A stretch of 64,000 nt of DNA from positions 296,001 through 360,000 of the forward strand of contig LSFY01000001.1 in the NCBI GenBank assembly GCA_001584565.1, given 5' to 3'. The first letter of the stretch is position 1; the number at the start of each line of letters is the position of its first letter. Source of the DNA: Alkalithermobacter thermoalcaliphilus JW-YL-7 = DSM 7308. Lineage in GTDB: Bacteria > Bacillota > Clostridia > Peptostreptococcales > Peptostreptococcaceae. A model generated the notes under the pieces. It made no database searches. It was given only the letters and a program-made list of their open reading frames with translations, and was not told the origin of the DNA. The position numbers were made by a program, and so were the translations under genes. Positions 9,557 to 18,829 of the stretch are shown here, piece after piece.

Positions 9557-9676
9557 GTATTTAATCAATAAGTTACAAAGGTTGTACATAAAAAGTATTA
9601 TATAGCTAAAAGAAGTATATATGAAATATATAGAATATATTGAGATTGTATCCATCAAAAATTTTATAAAATCTTA

Positions 9677-9707
9677 TTGACTTTAACGTTACGTAAACGT
9701 GTATATT
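9677..9707 (+). promoter_or_regulatory. MerR-type promoter with 19-bp spacer
   Basis: TTGACT (9677-9682) and TATATT (9702-9707) are separated by 19 bases instead of 17, the hallmark of MerR-activated promoters. The spacer holds a near-palindrome, TTAACGTTACGTAAACG, the likely operator. This implies autoactivation of the following gene. Confidence 0.75.
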
Positions 9708-9729
9708 TATTTTATCAAGGGGTGATACC

Positions 9730-10494
9730 ATGGAATATACAGTAAAAAAACTAGCCAATTTAGCAGGGATTAGTACAAGAACATTGAGATACTATGATGA
9801 GATAGGGATTCTTAAGCCGGCAAGAATCAATTCATCAGGGTATCGGGTCTATAGTCAAAAGGAAGTAGACAGACTACAGCAAATATTATTTTATAGAGAG
9901 TTAGGAGTAAGTTTAGATCTAATCAAGGAGATTGTTACTGATCCTTTCTTTGATGAAATCAATGCACTTAGGGAACATCATGGAAAACTTCTTGAAAAAA
10001 GAAAGCAAATAGATTTATTGATAGCCAATGTTGAGAAAACTATAGCATCGGCAGAAGGGAGAATTCAAATGACTGATAAAGAGAAATTTGAAGGATTTAA
10101 GAAAAAAATGATAGAGGATAATGAGAAAAAATACGGAAAAGAAATTAGAAAAAAATATGGAGAGGATGTAATCAACAGCTCAAATGAAAAACTAAGAAAA
10201 ATGACAAAAGAAAATTATGATGAGTTGAAAAAACTTGAGGAACAAGCGAAAGAAGTCTTATCTCAAGCTTTTGAAAATGGAGATCCTGCCAGTAATTTGG
10301 CTCAAAAAGCAGCCGATTTACACAAGCAATGGTTGACTTATTTTTGGGATCACTACAGCAAGGAGGCCCATGCTGGTATTGCACAGATGTATGTAGAGGA
10401 TGAAAGATTTAAGGCTTACTATGATAAAGAACAGCCGGGAACAGCTGAATTTTTGAGGGATGCTATTCTAATTTATACAGGGATGAAAAAATAA
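9730..10494 (+). CDS. MerR-family regulator with TipAS effector domain
   Basis: A 254-residue transcriptional activator. Residues 1-70 are the MerR winged helix (YTVKKLANLAGISTRTLRYY, then GYRVYSQKEVDRLQQI), followed by a coiled-coil dimerisation helix to about 110. The C-terminal half (about 120-254) is the globin-like TipAS domain, ending in FLRDAILIYTG; members with this domain bind thiopeptide and other drugs. The gene is monocistronic, with its own 19-bp-spacer promoter and a terminator, and no transporter lies beside it, so targets are probably elsewhere plus itself. The ligand cannot be deduced. Confidence 0.88.
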   Translation: MEYTVKKLANLAGISTRTLRYYDEIGILKPARINSSGYRVYSQKEVDRLQQILFYRELGVSLDLIKEIVTDPFFDEINALREHHGKLLEKRKQIDLLIANVEKTIASAEGRIQMTDKEKFEGFKKKMIEDNEKKYGKEIRKKYGEDVINSSNEKLRKMTKENYDELKKLEEQAKEVLSQAFENGDPASNLAQKAADLHKQWLTYFWDHYSKEAHAGIAQMYVEDERFKAYYDKEQPGTAEFLRDAILIYTGMKK

Positions 10495-10535
10495 TAGTTT
10501 ATATTCCTAAATATGAAAGATATATGAAAAGACAA

Positions 10536-10573
10536 GGAGATAAGCTCATAAGGGCTTATCTCCTTATTTTTAG
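10536..10573 (+). terminator. Terminator of the TipA-like gene
   Basis: GGAGATAAGC (10536-10545) and GCTTATCTCC (10554-10563) form a perfect 10-bp stem, followed by TTATTTTTA. Confidence 0.85.
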
Positions 10574-10715
10574 TTTTTTATCAAAAGTTTAGGTGGGTTT
10601 AAGATTAAAACAGAAAATTATTGTTCTTACTAAAGGCTTTAGCTTAGGCTTAGAATACTTTTGACATGTTGAGAGATACTAAAATGAGGAATAAGTTTTT
10701 TGGAGGAGATTTCAT

Positions 10716-11444
10716 ATGGAATTATTGAAAGAGTTATTGATATTAACTGTAAGAATTTTGACCATTATTCCATTGATGCTATTGACAACAATATATATGG
10801 GTAAGCGTTCTATTGGTGAGCTTCCAGTCTTTGACTTTCTAGTTATAATAACTCTAGGGGCGGTAGTAGGAGCAGATATTGCAGATCCAGAAATATCACA
10901 TATTCATACAGCAGTAGCAATAGTATTAATAGGATTATTTCAAAGAATTGTATCAAATATGGTTATAAAGCATCGAAAGTTAGGACATATTATTACTTTT
11001 GAACCCACTATAGTTATTCAAGATGGAAAGCTAATATATAAAAATCTTAAAAAGTTGAGGTATTCTGTAGATAATGTGTTACAAATGCTAAGAGAAAAAG
11101 ATATTTTTGATATAAATGATGTTTATTTGGGAATCATCGAAGCAAACGGCAGGATGTCTGTGTTAAAGAAGGATAGTAAGACATCAGTAACGTTAGAAGA
11201 TATGAATTTAACAAAGAAGTCTTGTGCTATATCATATCCAATTATTATAGATGGTAAGATATATGTTGATGTACTACAAAAGTTAAATATCAGTGAAACT
11301 TGGATTAAAGAGCAGCTAGCAGCTATGAATATTGGGCATGTAGATAAGATATTCTTTGCATCAGTGAATAATAAAAGGGAATTACATGTATCTTTAAAAA
11401 GTGATTTAGAAAATGTTGAAGATTTATTGCCTATATATCACTAA
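10716..11444 (+). CDS. DUF421 (YetF-like) membrane protein
   Basis: A 242-residue protein with three membrane helices in the first 85 residues, then a cytoplasmic domain. The segment YMGKRSIGELPVFDFLVIIT and the following LGAVVGADIADPE are the DUF421 signature, and ITFEPTIVIQDGKL with LKKLRYSVDNVLQMLREK follows as in YetF/YcaP proteins. In Bacillus, relatives occur in the spore membrane. A GGAGGAG site precedes the ATG. It is isolated, convergent with a diguanylate cyclase gene. Molecular role is unknown; the C-terminal ~60 residues are less conserved and may be lineage specific. Confidence 0.82.
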   Translation: MELLKELLILTVRILTIIPLMLLTTIYMGKRSIGELPVFDFLVIITLGAVVGADIADPEISHIHTAVAIVLIGLFQRIVSNMVIKHRKLGHIITFEPTIVIQDGKLIYKNLKKLRYSVDNVLQMLREKDIFDINDVYLGIIEANGRMSVLKKDSKTSVTLEDMNLTKKSCAISYPIIIDGKIYVDVLQKLNISETWIKEQLAAMNIGHVDKIFFASVNNKRELHVSLKSDLENVEDLLPIYH

Positions 11445-11592
11445 ATATTTCTGTTTTATTTAATGTAATGTTTAGGATAGATATATTTTTTAAAATTGAT
11501 AGGGTAAATCTAATGGAATAATAGGATAGAAGTATTAGAAATTTATTATTAATATAATTTTAAAAGTTTCTTCAAAGATTAGAAAAGTTGTG

Positions 11593-12483
11593 TTATCCCA
11601 CAACCTTATTTCTTCCCAAATTTTTAGCCTTATAAAGATTTTTATCAGCTTTTTCAATTATATCTAAATAATTCTTTTCTCCTGAAATTTCATACACTCC
11701 AAAACTTGATGTTATTTTTATTTCAAATTCATTATATTTAATAACTTCGTTTTCTACATTTTTTCGTATTCTCTGTGCAATTTCAATTGCTTTTTCTTTA
11801 TTTAAGCCATTCAATACAATTAAAAATTCTTCTCCACCGTATCGTGCAACCCAATCATTTTTTCTTATATTTTTCTGCAAGATAAAAGCAAATTGTTTAA
11901 GTACTGCATCACCAGCTATGTGACCATATGTGTCATTAACTTTTTTAAAAAAGTCGATGTCGCACATAATTATTGAAAGAGGATACTGCTCAAAATTAGA
12001 TTTTAAAATATCAACAGGAAGCCTATCTTCTATAAACCTTCTATTAAATACATTAGTTAAAGCATCTTTTACAAGAAGTTCATTTAGGTTATTAATTTTC
12101 AAATAAATTTCTTCATTACTTAACCCATCCATATCCTCAATAATGCTTGTATTTGTTGCATCCTTCAAAAATTCAACAACTATCTTTTCGCTATCTGAAA
12201 TAACAGGTGTTGCAGTTATTATGTATATCTTTTCTCCGTTATACTCTATTTTTACGAATGTTTCTTCTTGAGTATATGCTCTCATAGATATACAATTTGA
12301 GCACATTTTGTTTTGATTCCAAAATTCGTAGCAAAAACTTTCTTCTTTGATACATTCATCATTTTTAGAAAAAAAGTAGTAAACTTTTTTCTTAACAGGG
12401 TTAACAATTCTGATTGCATCATATACATTAATTAGAAAATCTATTTTTTCAATTAGAGAACCCAAACTAAATACTTTTTCCAT
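11593..12483 (-). CDS. Diguanylate cyclase with Cys-containing PAS-like sensor
   Basis: A 296-residue cytoplasmic protein that should make c-di-GMP from two GTP. The GGDEF domain spans about 136-296 with the active loop GGEEF at 216-220 and an intact product-inhibition site RKND at 207-210; DIDFFKKVND and FGVYE are also present. The N-terminal ~110 residues look PAS-like and carry C44, C51, C61 and C64, with a CSNC pair, suggesting a metal, Fe-S or redox sensor. No membrane segment. It is divergent from the exopolysaccharide operon that starts 130 bases away, so it is a good candidate source of c-di-GMP for it. Confidence 0.9.
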   Translation of the reverse strand: MEKVFSLGSLIEKIDFLINVYDAIRIVNPVKKKVYYFFSKNDECIKEESFCYEFWNQNKMCSNCISMRAYTQEETFVKIEYNGEKIYIITATPVISDSEKIVVEFLKDATNTSIIEDMDGLSNEEIYLKINNLNELLVKDALTNVFNRRFIEDRLPVDILKSNFEQYPLSIIMCDIDFFKKVNDTYGHIAGDAVLKQFAFILQKNIRKNDWVARYGGEEFLIVLNGLNKEKAIEIAQRIRKNVENEVIKYNEFEIKITSSFGVYEISGEKNYLDIIEKADKNLYKAKNLGRNKVVG

Positions 12484-12611
12484 TAACTACCTCCACAAAT
12501 TGTAATTGTAACTATTATATAATAAAATATTGAATATTTAAACAATTCGATAGAAGTTTTATTCAAGCTAATGTAAAATGTATATAAGCCATAAATTAAG
12601 GAGTGGTCTAT

Positions 12612-13186
12612 TTGAAAAAGTATTTTGCCTTTATTATTTTGGTTTTACTACTAATTTATCCTACAAGTATGATCATTACTACTATGAATATGCTAAAAAG
12701 CTTAAAATGGAAGATGAAAATCCTAATTTTGAAGTTAAGGATAGTGGAATTTTTAACAACATCTATCTTTGTTTAAATAGACCTCTTTTTCTTCCTGAGG
12801 ATAAAATATGGCTTCCAATACAAAAATTTGAAACAGGGAAATTAACGTATGGAGTTGCAAATCCAAATAAAGAAGAATTTAATTCATTGGCAGATTTTTT
12901 TGTTAAGGAAGATATAATAGAGATAAGAATACCTTGGCAGCTTCTTAATGTTATGGATCCATCTACAAAAATGATAATGGATGATTTGTATGTCAATAAT
13001 GGAATAAAAGCTATAAAGACAGAAGGATTTCATTTAGGTATAATATTAAAAAGAGAAGATAACATAACTTATACTTCAATGAGAAAATACACCTGGGAGC
13101 CGTGGGAGTTTCCAAAGTATCACGAAAGGCTAAAAAAATCATATTTTATATTAAAGGAAGCCTTCAAAAATATAGGAGGTGAATAA
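12612..13186 (+). pseudogene. Frameshifted first gene of the exopolysaccharide operon
   Basis: AAGGAG (12598-12603) is eight bases before a TTG that opens a clear signal peptide, MKKYFAFIILVLLLIYPT. This frame stops after about 55 codons. From about 12665 the neighbouring frame continues KYDHYYYEYAKKLKMEDENP to the stop at 13186, with GKLTYGVANP, EIRIPWQLLNVMDP and YHERLKKSYFIL. One missing base in the AAG run near 12667 explains the switch. The C-terminal part resembles, from memory, the tail of a much larger exported protein found with c-di-GMP/GT2 clusters, so a central deletion is also likely. It may be a pseudogene, or the frameshift a sequencing error. Confidence 0.6.
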
Positions 13187-13187
13187 T

Positions 13188-14687
13188 GTGGGGCACATTG
13201 ATTTGGCAGTTCAAGAAATATTAGATACAATAAATGAATTGCTTGAAATTGATAACAAAGATCAATCTTATATAAATGTAGTCAAGAGAGTATTAGAGAA
13301 AATATACAATATTTCAGTGGAGAACAAAATTGAAGATATTGCTTTTGAGCTTAGTGAAATCGAAAGATTATTAAAGGAAGATGACAAGGAACAAGGACAA
13401 AAATATATTGAAAAACTAGAAAATATAAAAAAGATACTAGAAGATAAGATATCTCAAAGGAGTAAAATTTTAATATTCCATGATAGCGATAATTTATTAG
13501 ATGAACTTATAAATAAAATAAATAAAAACAATATTGACGTAGTACTTTTAAAAAGTGATGCAGTAGATTCTATTTTTTCACACAATCCAAATGCTGTTGT
13601 AATTCAAAACAACAAAGATATGAATGCAGTAACAATTCTAAAATGTATAAGAGAAGAAAAAGTATTAGATCAATTTCCTATTATTGTTATATCAGATGCA
13701 GACTATAATAATAAAATTGAATGTTTAAAGTTAGGGGTTATAGACTATATTGAGCATAATTTCGATGTAGAAGAAGTATACCTAAAACTTATAAATATAG
13801 TTAATATGAGTTGCAAATGTCTAAAAAATACTGTTTATGATATTTCAACTGGACTGTATACAAGAAAACAAGGTGAACTATTAGCTCAATCACTCTTAGT
13901 TAAGGCAAAAGATGAGAAAAAACAAGCAACATTACTTGTTATCGATTTTGATTATATGTCAGAGATAAATAAAAATTTTGGTGTATCTTTTGGTAATAAA
14001 ATAATTAATAAAGTTGTTTCTGAATTTAAAAAATACACAACAAAGGTTGATATAGTTTATAGAATGTCAGGGGATAAGTTCGCTTTTGTATTTTATGATA
14101 AAGATGTAAAATGGGTAAAAAATATTGCAGACAAGGTATTAAGGTTTGCCATAAATCATGGTGAAGAAATGGGCAAAAAAATAAGTTTTTCAGGGGGGAT
14201 ATCTTCTAGTTTAAAGGATAAATCAGATTATAAGGATATGATGCTAAGAGCAAAAGAGGCACTTTCTATTGCAAAAATGGAAGGTAGATCAAGAATTGTT
14301 ATTGATATAGACTTTGTTAAACAAAATAAAATAGTAAATATTCTATTTGTTGATGATGATAAGATAATTGTATCTATTTTAAAATCAAGATATAAAAACA
14401 AAGGCTATAATGTATTTACAGCATCAGATGGACTTGAAGCGCTAGAAATACTAAAAAACTATGATATAGGCTTAGTAGTAACTGATTATTATTTAAAGCT
14501 TATGAACGGAGATGAGTTAATAAAAAATATTAGACAAACAGATAAAGAAACTCCAATAATAGTTTTATCTTCTCAAAAAAATGAAGATTATATAAAAAGA
14601 ACACTTGAATTAGGTGCAGATGATTATATTCTTAAACCATTCTCTCCTGTAGAACTTGACAGTAGAATTAAAAAGTTACTAGATTAG
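13188..14687 (+). CDS. REC-GGDEF-REC response regulator with degenerate GGDEF
   Basis: About 499 residues, cytoplasmic. A helical N terminus (1-90) is followed by a degenerate receiver (about 92-210, no phosphorylatable Asp where NPNAVVIQNN stands), a GGDEF-like domain (about 215-375) whose active loop reads MSGDKF, and a canonical C-terminal receiver (about 385-499) with VDDDK, the phospho-acceptor Asp in VVTDYYLK, LSSQ and the KPFSP lysine. The changed loop implies no cyclase activity; it may bind GTP or c-di-GMP, or act as scaffold. GTG 13188 is six bases after AGGAGGTG. It lies in an operon with the HEAT protein and glycosyltransferase and probably regulates them post-translationally. Confidence 0.85.
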   Translation: MGHIDLAVQEILDTINELLEIDNKDQSYINVVKRVLEKIYNISVENKIEDIAFELSEIERLLKEDDKEQGQKYIEKLENIKKILEDKISQRSKILIFHDSDNLLDELINKINKNNIDVVLLKSDAVDSIFSHNPNAVVIQNNKDMNAVTILKCIREEKVLDQFPIIVISDADYNNKIECLKLGVIDYIEHNFDVEEVYLKLINIVNMSCKCLKNTVYDISTGLYTRKQGELLAQSLLVKAKDEKKQATLLVIDFDYMSEINKNFGVSFGNKIINKVVSEFKKYTTKVDIVYRMSGDKFAFVFYDKDVKWVKNIADKVLRFAINHGEEMGKKISFSGGISSSLKDKSDYKDMMLRAKEALSIAKMEGRSRIVIDIDFVKQNKIVNILFVDDDKIIVSILKSRYKNKGYNVFTASDGLEALEILKNYDIGLVVTDYYLKLMNGDELIKNIRQTDKETPIIVLSSQKNEDYIKRTLELGADDYILKPFSPVELDSRIKKLLD

Positions 14688-14698
14688 TGGTGATATAT

Positions 14699-15769
14699 AT
14701 GGAGTTAATTGTTTTATACTCTATTATTATTTTTTCAACTATTATAATTCTTCTTTATGCATATCTTGTAGTAGAAAAATTTCACGAAAGCTATATAAAT
14801 AGAAAAAAACAAATGTTTTATAAAGAAGTTTCAGATTATCTAGATGATATAGCATCAAGACTTGATGAGTATGAAGTTACAGATGATCAGCTTACTACTT
14901 TGAAAGGTTTTGTAAATGATAGAATAAATAGGGAAATAGTTGAAGAAAGATTTTTGTATTATTTGGAAAATTTAAAAGGAAATATTTCTTACAAATTAAC
15001 AAAACTTGCACAGGACATAGGACTTGTTGAATACGAGTTGCAAAAATTAAGAAGTAAAGATATGCATAAGGTTGCTTTTGCGTGTAAGAATTTAGGAGAA
15101 ATAAGAAGCAAAAGAGCATTAAATAGCTTACTAGAGCTTGTAGACATTAAAGTTGTAGAGGTTAAATATAATGCTTTAATGGCTCTTGCTAAGATAGGAG
15201 ATGAAGAGACATTTATAAAGGCTTTTAAAAAACTATCAAAAACTATTCCTCTTAGTGAAAGAAGTTTGATAGAAATAGCAGATAGCTTTGAAGGAGATAA
15301 AATATATGTATATAGAAATCTAATGTATTTAGAAGATGAGTTTATATCGTCAATATTTATAAAATCAGCAGGAAACTATAAAAATACAGAATTATCCGAT
15401 GAAATAGCAATATTTTTGTGTGATGAAAATAAGGAAAAAAAGATAGCTGCTCTAAAGGCATTAGGTAATATGGGAGATAATAGATATGTAATTCAGATAA
15501 TAGAATTTTTAAAAGATGAATCTTGGGAGGTTAGAGCAATTGCAGCGAAGGTTTTAGGACAGCTGCAAGATAGTAAAGCACTTATACCTCTTGTTGAGGC
15601 ATTATCTGATAAACAATGGTATGTAAGATATAATGCAGCAAATTCTCTTATTTCAATAGAGGGTGGAATCGACCTTGTTTATGATGTTTTAGAAGGTGAA
15701 GATAAGTTTGCTAAGGATATAGTCATTGCTGCTTTAGAGAATAAATATGGCTATAATAAAGCGTTTTAA
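14699..15769 (+). CDS. Membrane-anchored HEAT-repeat protein
   Basis: About 356 residues. One N-terminal membrane helix (LIVLYSIIIFSTIIILLYAYL) anchors a cytoplasmic, mostly helical domain. HEAT/PBS-lyase-like repeats are clear late in the protein: KKIAALKALGNMGDNRYV, WEVRAIAAKVLGQLQDSKAL, WYVRYNAANSLISIEGG; an earlier pair covers VKYNALMALAKIGDEETF. There are no lyase catalytic residues to point to; such repeats usually serve as binding scaffolds. It starts 11 bases after the response regulator and is followed by the glycosyltransferase, so it likely tethers the regulator to the synthase at the membrane. That role is inferred from context only. Confidence 0.8.
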   Translation: MELIVLYSIIIFSTIIILLYAYLVVEKFHESYINRKKQMFYKEVSDYLDDIASRLDEYEVTDDQLTTLKGFVNDRINREIVEERFLYYLENLKGNISYKLTKLAQDIGLVEYELQKLRSKDMHKVAFACKNLGEIRSKRALNSLLELVDIKVVEVKYNALMALAKIGDEETFIKAFKKLSKTIPLSERSLIEIADSFEGDKIYVYRNLMYLEDEFISSIFIKSAGNYKNTELSDEIAIFLCDENKEKKIAALKALGNMGDNRYVIQIIEFLKDESWEVRAIAAKVLGQLQDSKALIPLVEALSDKQWYVRYNAANSLISIEGGIDLVYDVLEGEDKFAKDIVIAALENKYGYNKAF

Positions 15770-15805
15770 ATATAAAAGGATATCCTGAAAGAATAGGTGA
15801 TTATT

Positions 15806-17221
15806 ATGGATATATCCATATTAAAGTCAATAATAATAAATTTTAACTATTTCATCATCTACTATGTATTATTGATCAATTTCATATATTTTATACAGCT
15901 TATACTTGCAGCCTTTAACTTAAGTGATTATGTAAGAAAGGTGAGATATTCAGACTATAAAAAGTATATAACGTCAGATAATATGATTCCAATTTCAATT
16001 TTAGTTCCTGCTTACAATGAAGAAGAAACTATAGTTGAAAATATAAAATCGCTTATTGCCCTTAACTATCCGAAGTTTGAGGTAATAGTTATAAACGATG
16101 GTTCAAATGATGAAACTCTAAATAAGGTAATACAAGAGTTTGATTTAAAACAAATAAATCAACCTGTAAGATATAGACTTAAAACAAATGAAGTAAAGGG
16201 TATTTATAAAAATTTAGATATACCAAATCTTATTGTAGTAGATAAAGAAAATGGAGGAAAAGCTGATGCTTTAAATGCCGGAATAAATGTTTCTAACTAT
16301 CCTATAGTAACATCTATAGATGCAGATTCAATACTTGAAAGTGACTCTTTAGTTAGAGTAGTTATGCCATTTATAGAAGATAAAAAAACAATTGCAGTAG
16401 GGGGAATAGTTAGAATAGCAAATGGTTCAGTTATTAAAAGAGGAAGAGTAGTAGATATAAATCTTCCTAAAAACAGAATAGCTATGTTTCAGATTGTAGA
16501 GTATTTAAGAGCTTTTCTAACAGGAAGAGTAGGATGGGATGCTTTAAATTCTCTTCTTATAGTATCTGGAGCTTTTGGGGCTTTTAAAAAGGAAGATGTA
16601 ATAAAGGTTGGGGGATATGATCAAAATACAATTGGAGAGGATATGGAGCTTATAGTTAAGATGCACGAATATTTTTTAGAAAACAAAATAGAATACAAAG
16701 TAAAGTTTGTACCAGATCCTGTATGTTGGACTCAAGCACCAGAAAAGCTTAACGATTTAAGATCACAAAGAAGAAGATGGCAAATAGGACTTATGGATAG
16801 CCTTTTTAAGCATAAAAAGATGTTTCTTAATCCAAGATATAAACAGATTGGACTTATAGCAGTTCCTTATTTTTGGATTTTCGAAATGGTAGGGCCAGTA
16901 ATTGAGATATTAGGTTATGTTACTATACCTGCTGCATATATATTTGGGCTTTTAAACTTGAAATATTTTCTCCTTTTCTTTGCAGCATCAATTCTTTACG
17001 GGATTATCCTTTCGCTAGGAGCGATACTTCTTGAAGAATACACTTTTAATAAATATCCAACTTTAAAACAGCTAATCAAACTAAGTTTCTATGGAATAGT
17101 TGAAAACTTTGGTTACAGGCAGCTCACAACTCTTTATAGGATTGAAGGTATAATAAAGTTTAGAAAAATGAAGCACAGTTGGGGTAAAATAAAAAGGGTA
17201 AGTTTTCAGAATCAAAAATAA
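15806..17221 (+). CDS. Family 2 processive glycosyltransferase (exopolysaccharide synthase)
   Basis: A 471-residue inner-membrane glycosyltransferase of the cellulose/PNAG synthase type. It has one N-terminal membrane helix pair (about 10-45), a GT2 domain with PAYNEEETI, the nucleotide Asp in VINDGSND, the DAD triad (SIDADS), the catalytic-base region GEDMEL and the QRRRW motif of processive enzymes, then three or four C-terminal helices. No PilZ domain is fused, so c-di-GMP control would have to come through another protein, perhaps the two upstream ones. No deacetylase or export partner is in the operon. Polymer type is undetermined. Start at ATG 15806 after AGGTGA. Confidence 0.88.
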   Translation: MDISILKSIIINFNYFIIYYVLLINFIYFIQLILAAFNLSDYVRKVRYSDYKKYITSDNMIPISILVPAYNEEETIVENIKSLIALNYPKFEVIVINDGSNDETLNKVIQEFDLKQINQPVRYRLKTNEVKGIYKNLDIPNLIVVDKENGGKADALNAGINVSNYPIVTSIDADSILESDSLVRVVMPFIEDKKTIAVGGIVRIANGSVIKRGRVVDINLPKNRIAMFQIVEYLRAFLTGRVGWDALNSLLIVSGAFGAFKKEDVIKVGGYDQNTIGEDMELIVKMHEYFLENKIEYKVKFVPDPVCWTQAPEKLNDLRSQRRRWQIGLMDSLFKHKKMFLNPRYKQIGLIAVPYFWIFEMVGPVIEILGYVTIPAAYIFGLLNLKYFLLFFAASILYGIILSLGAILLEEYTFNKYPTLKQLIKLSFYGIVENFGYRQLTTLYRIEGIIKFRKMKHSWGKIKRVSFQNQK

Positions 17222-17257
17222 ACGCTAAAATCTTAAACGATTTTAGCGTTTATTTAT
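17221..17257. terminator. Bidirectional terminator between glycosyltransferase and fetB
   Basis: AACGCTAAAATC (17221-17232) pairs with GATTTTAGCGTT (17239-17250), a perfect 12-bp stem with T-rich sequence after it. It lies between convergent genes. Confidence 0.8.
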
Positions 17258-17270
17258 AACACATAATAGC

Positions 17271-18056
17271 CTAGTCATTAATAATCAATTGACTCTCTTC
17301 ATTAAAGAAAGTTTTATATCCAAATTGGACAAATAAAATAACAGTCAAAGCCACACTTCCAACAATTCCGAGCATGATAGCTATTTGGTATTTAATTGCT
17401 GTAACAGGAGATATTCCAGATAAAATTTGACCAGTCATCATTCCTGGTAAAAATACTATACCCATTCCTAACATAGAGTTAATTGTAGGAAGAATTGCAC
17501 AATCAAAAGCATTATCAACTATTTCTTTTGCAGCAATTTTAGGGGTTGCACCAAGCATTAATGCTGATTCGATAAGGTGCCTTTGGGAATACATCCCATC
17601 TACAAGCCTTGTTACTCCAAGAGAAATACCTGTCATGGAATTGCCAATGAGCATTCCAGCGATAGGAATAAAGTATCTAGGATCATACCAAGGAGATATA
17701 TTAATTACTACAAGTAAGAAATAAATAAGACTTGATAAAGTTCCAAATAACATGGATAAAGTAATAATATTTTTTAAGGGTTTAGAAAGATTTGACTTTG
17801 TTTTTGTAATAATATTATGAATAGCAAATACCTCCATAACAGTTATTACTATAATTGTATTTAAAGGATTAATATTATTAAATAAATAAACAAGGATATA
17901 ACCTACTAGTATAAGTTGAACTGTCATTCTTACAGAAGAAACAAGTATCTCCTTTTCTCTAGAGATTCCTTTTACTTTTACAATAATTAACAGAATAACA
18001 ATAAAAATATAAGCAGCTGCCATTTGCCAAAATTGAAGATCTATAACTCCGTCCAT
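17271..18056 (-). CDS. fetB: FetB-type metal ABC transporter permease
   Basis: A 261-residue membrane protein of the UPF0014/FetB family with about seven helices. Signature stretches are SVRMTVQLILVGYIL, GMLIGNSMTGISLG, LMLGATPKIAA and FLPGMMTGQILSG. E. coli FetAB is implicated in iron export and oxidative-stress resistance; the same metal is plausible here, given that a siderophore operon follows. It lies 15 bases downstream of fetA and is its obligate partner. No mutation or truncation is evident. Confidence 0.88.
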   Translation of the reverse strand: MDGVIDLQFWQMAAAYIFIVILLIIVKVKGISREKEILVSSVRMTVQLILVGYILVYLFNNINPLNTIIVITVMEVFAIHNIITKTKSNLSKPLKNIITLSMLFGTLSSLIYFLLVVINISPWYDPRYFIPIAGMLIGNSMTGISLGVTRLVDGMYSQRHLIESALMLGATPKIAAKEIVDNAFDCAILPTINSMLGMGIVFLPGMMTGQILSGISPVTAIKYQIAIMLGIVGSVALTVILFVQFGYKTFFNEESQLIIND

Positions 18057-18071
18057 AATTCATACGCCCTC

Positions 18072-18698
18072 CTAATTGATTACCATACCTTCTTTTATTT
18101 CAATAATTTCATCTGAAAATTCGTTTGCTACCTTTTTAGAATGAGTGACCATAATCAGAGTTTTACCATTTTCTTTCGTATAATTTACCAATGCATCAAT
18201 AAGCATATGTTCAGTATCTTCATCAAGAGCAGAAGAAGGTTCGTCAAGTAGTAGTACTTCTGGTTTCATAAGGAGTACTCTTGCTAAGGCTACTCTTTGC
18301 TTTTCTCCACCAGATAACTTTTCAGCATCTTGATTTAGTTTCTTATTCAACTTAACTAATTTCAATACGTCATATAGCTGATTATCGGATGCAAGTGGTT
18401 TTTTAGAAAACTTCAGGCCTATGAGGAGATTATCCTTTATGCTCCCTTTAAATATAGGAGGTACTTGTGGAAGCATAACTACATTTCTTCTTAATTCTAT
18501 AGGATTTATGTCAGTTAAAGGTTGGTTATTATAAAAAATTTCACCACTATCACAGCTGATTAATTTATTTAAAAGGCGTAATAATGTAGTTTTTCCACTA
18601 CCACTTTCTCCTACAATACAGGTTACTTTATACTGTTTAATATTAAGACTTTTAATGTTAAGAATATTTTTATATTTAACTTCTTTAAGTAAAAACAT
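18072..18698 (-). CDS. fetA: FetA-type ABC transporter ATP-binding protein
   Basis: A 208-residue ABC ATPase with Walker A GESGSGKTTLLRLL, Q-loop region MLPQVPPIF, signature LSGGEKQRVALARVLL, Walker B EVLLLDEPSSALD and the switch histidine in VTHSK. It powers the FetB permease encoded just downstream. I start at ATG 18698 (MFLLKEVK), which has GGAG about nine bases upstream; the in-frame ATG 18713 overlaps that site. Upstream lie a PadR remnant and PadR-like operators, so the operon was once PadR controlled. Confidence 0.88.
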   Translation of the reverse strand: MFLLKEVKYKNILNIKSLNIKQYKVTCIVGESGSGKTTLLRLLNKLISCDSGEIFYNNQPLTDINPIELRRNVVMLPQVPPIFKGSIKDNLLIGLKFSKKPLASDNQLYDVLKLVKLNKKLNQDAEKLSGGEKQRVALARVLLMKPEVLLLDEPSSALDEDTEHMLIDALVNYTKENGKTLIMVTHSKKVANEFSDEIIEIKEGMVIN

Positions 18699-18717
18699 TG
18701 GAATCATCTCCATTTCG

Positions 18718-18825
18718 TTAATCTTTAATTTCTTTGAATAATTCGTAAGCTTTTCTTTTTGCTTGTTCTAAAACTTCGTTTCCCAATGTAGTTATTTTAT
18801 AGTACTTTCTAACCTTACCATCAAC
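18718..18825 (-). pseudogene. C-terminal remnant of a PadR-family regulator
   Basis: The minus strand carries 35 codons reading VDGKVRKYYKITTLGNEVLE then QAKRKAYELFKEIKD and a stop, 19 bases before the fetA start. G-x-R(K)-x-YYKIT-x-G-x-x-x-L is the wing and end of a PadR winged helix. The start codon and recognition helix are gone: the coding piece is joined almost directly to the operator region at 18830-18875. A deletion has removed about two thirds of the gene. Confidence 0.7.
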
Positions 18826-18829
18826 AATT

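Noticed and set aside
9363-9557. A 64-codon plus-strand ORF
   Set aside because: It is the antisense of the metallophosphoesterase remnant, which explains the sequence better.
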